Part shown: piece by piece, positions 63,739-64,000 of the stretch
Layout of the letters: each line of letters opens with the position of its first letter
Numbering within the stretch: position 1 is the stretch's first letter
Assembly: GCA_017475485.1 (NCBI GenBank)
Contig: JAFVFO010000038.1
Span: 38,206-102,205, forward strand
Source of the DNA: Candidatus Gastranaerophilales bacterium
GTDB taxonomy: Bacteria; Cyanobacteriota; Vampirovibrionia; Gastranaerophilales; Gastranaerophilaceae
Direction: 5' to 3'
Length of the DNA stretch: 64,000 nt
Position numbers and translations under genes: made by a program
The notes under the pieces: model-generated
Told to the model about the DNA's origin: nothing
The model's database searches: none
What the model saw: only the letters and a program-made list of their open reading frames with translations

Positions 63739-64000
63739 GTGCAAATTGAATTAGTTAAAGAAATTATAGATAGGTTTTATTATAAAAAAAGATACAGACT
63801 TTATTTCGTAGCTTTATTATCTTTAGTTGCATCTATATTTGAATATTTAGGACTTTTTTTAATATTTCAATTTATACTTATACTCTCAAACCCTGAAGGC
63901 AGTTATACACAAATAATTTTAAAATATTCCGAGAGTTTTTCAATTAATGATTTTTCGCAAATTAGTCTTATACTGGGTATTTTAGTTGCCCTTATATATA
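63739..64000 (+). CDS. N-terminus of a probable ABC exporter (permease/ATPase), truncated by the window
   Basis: The reading frame starts at GTG 63739-63741, because an in-frame TAA lies at 63721-63723 and AAAAAGG stands 10 bases before it. It runs off the end with at least 87 residues. The visible part has a basic N-terminus (KKRYRLY) and two hydrophobic segments, RLYFVALLSLVASIFEYLGLF and FQFILILSNP, which match the start of MsbA/ABCB-type half-transporters. The diagnostic ATPase lies outside the window, so this is a provisional call. Confidence 0.6.
   Translation, partial: MQIELVKEIIDRFYYKKRYRLYFVALLSLVASIFEYLGLFLIFQFILILSNPEGSYTQIILKYSESFSINDFSQISLILGILVALIY

Noticed and set aside
1-64000. 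CRISPR arrays, insertion-sequence transposases, prophage genes, tRNA and rRNA genes.
   Set aside because: None was seen. The only repeats are those at 7.6-8.0 kb and the paired palindromes, and no transposase or integrase motif was found.

Overview
The window is about 64 kb of AT-rich, densely packed bacterial chromosome, cut inside a gene at each end. The gene content points to a non-photosynthetic relative of cyanobacteria (Melainabacteria/Vampirovibrionia, most likely Gastranaerophilales). Evidence for this is a SpoIIIAA-like ATPase with a C-terminal R3H domain, a DUF4330 protein, a DUF3536-type GH57 enzyme, infC standing apart from rpmI-rplT, a Gram-negative-type envelope gene set (AsmA, heptose kinase, O-antigen ligase-like protein) together with an SLH-domain protein, and several lineage-type proteins of unknown function. 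This assignment is inference from gene content; no 16S rRNA or tRNA gene was seen.

Layout. 1-1.0 kb: end of an unidentified gene, a CMP-sialic-acid-type synthetase and yidD. 1.0-2.7 kb: a TPR protein. 2.8-5.1 kb: a compact flagellar rod operon (two FlgF/FlgG-type genes, flgB, flgC) behind a sigma28-like promoter. 5.1-7.6 kb: dnaB diverging from flagellin, which ends in a strong terminator. 7.6-8.0 kb: a non-coding block of direct and inverted repeats. 8.0-14.7 kb: pheS, a polytopic membrane protein and a giant AsmA-like protein. 14.7-20.8 kb, minus strand: DUF45 metalloprotease, R3H ATPase, an MNT/HEPN pair, fliI and a membrane-anchored TPR protein. 20.8-28.5 kb: a GH13-like protein, a zinc-ribbon-like small protein, gltP-rlmH-deoA, and a pair of paralogous membrane proteins of unknown function. 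28.6-34.5 kb: ilvA, a tandem-repeat protein, a two-component system, ridA, an isochorismatase-like hydrolase and an ankyrin protein. 34.5-39.4 kb: a tight minus-strand operon wecG-like / split transketolase / ftsE / ftsX / HDOD. 39.5-42.9 kb: an oxidoreductase, a phosphoribosyltransferase-like protein of unknown role, and infC. 42.9-48.5 kb, minus strand: pbp1A, ruvC, a membrane protein, mtnA and a polytopic membrane protein. 48.6-52.1 kb: two small unknowns, an SLH protein and a beta-lactamase-fold serine hydrolase. 52.2-57.7 kb: a diguanylate-cyclase-like protein and hisF, then a minus-strand envelope glycan operon. 57.9-64 kb: a coiled-coil protein of unknown function, a NagA-like deacetylase, a small secreted protein, a GH57 enzyme, an unknown, and the start of a probable ABC exporter.

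Themes. The genes describe a motile cell with a flagellum and possibly sialic-acid-type surface sugars, an elaborate envelope, alpha-glucan metabolism (GH13-like and GH57 enzymes), nucleoside and amino-acid use, and c-di-GMP/two-component signalling. Two organisational features stand out. infC begins with the rare AUU codon, inside the classical IF3 context. Most convergent gene pairs have stop codons that touch or overlap, often as a shared palindrome. The strongest candidates for undescribed biology are the 58-59 kb coiled-coil protein, the 26.5-28.5 kb paralogue pair, the 40.5-42.2 kb phosphoribosyltransferase-like protein, the N-terminal M(K/R)I(S/T)PVS tag and the 7.6-8.0 kb repeat block.
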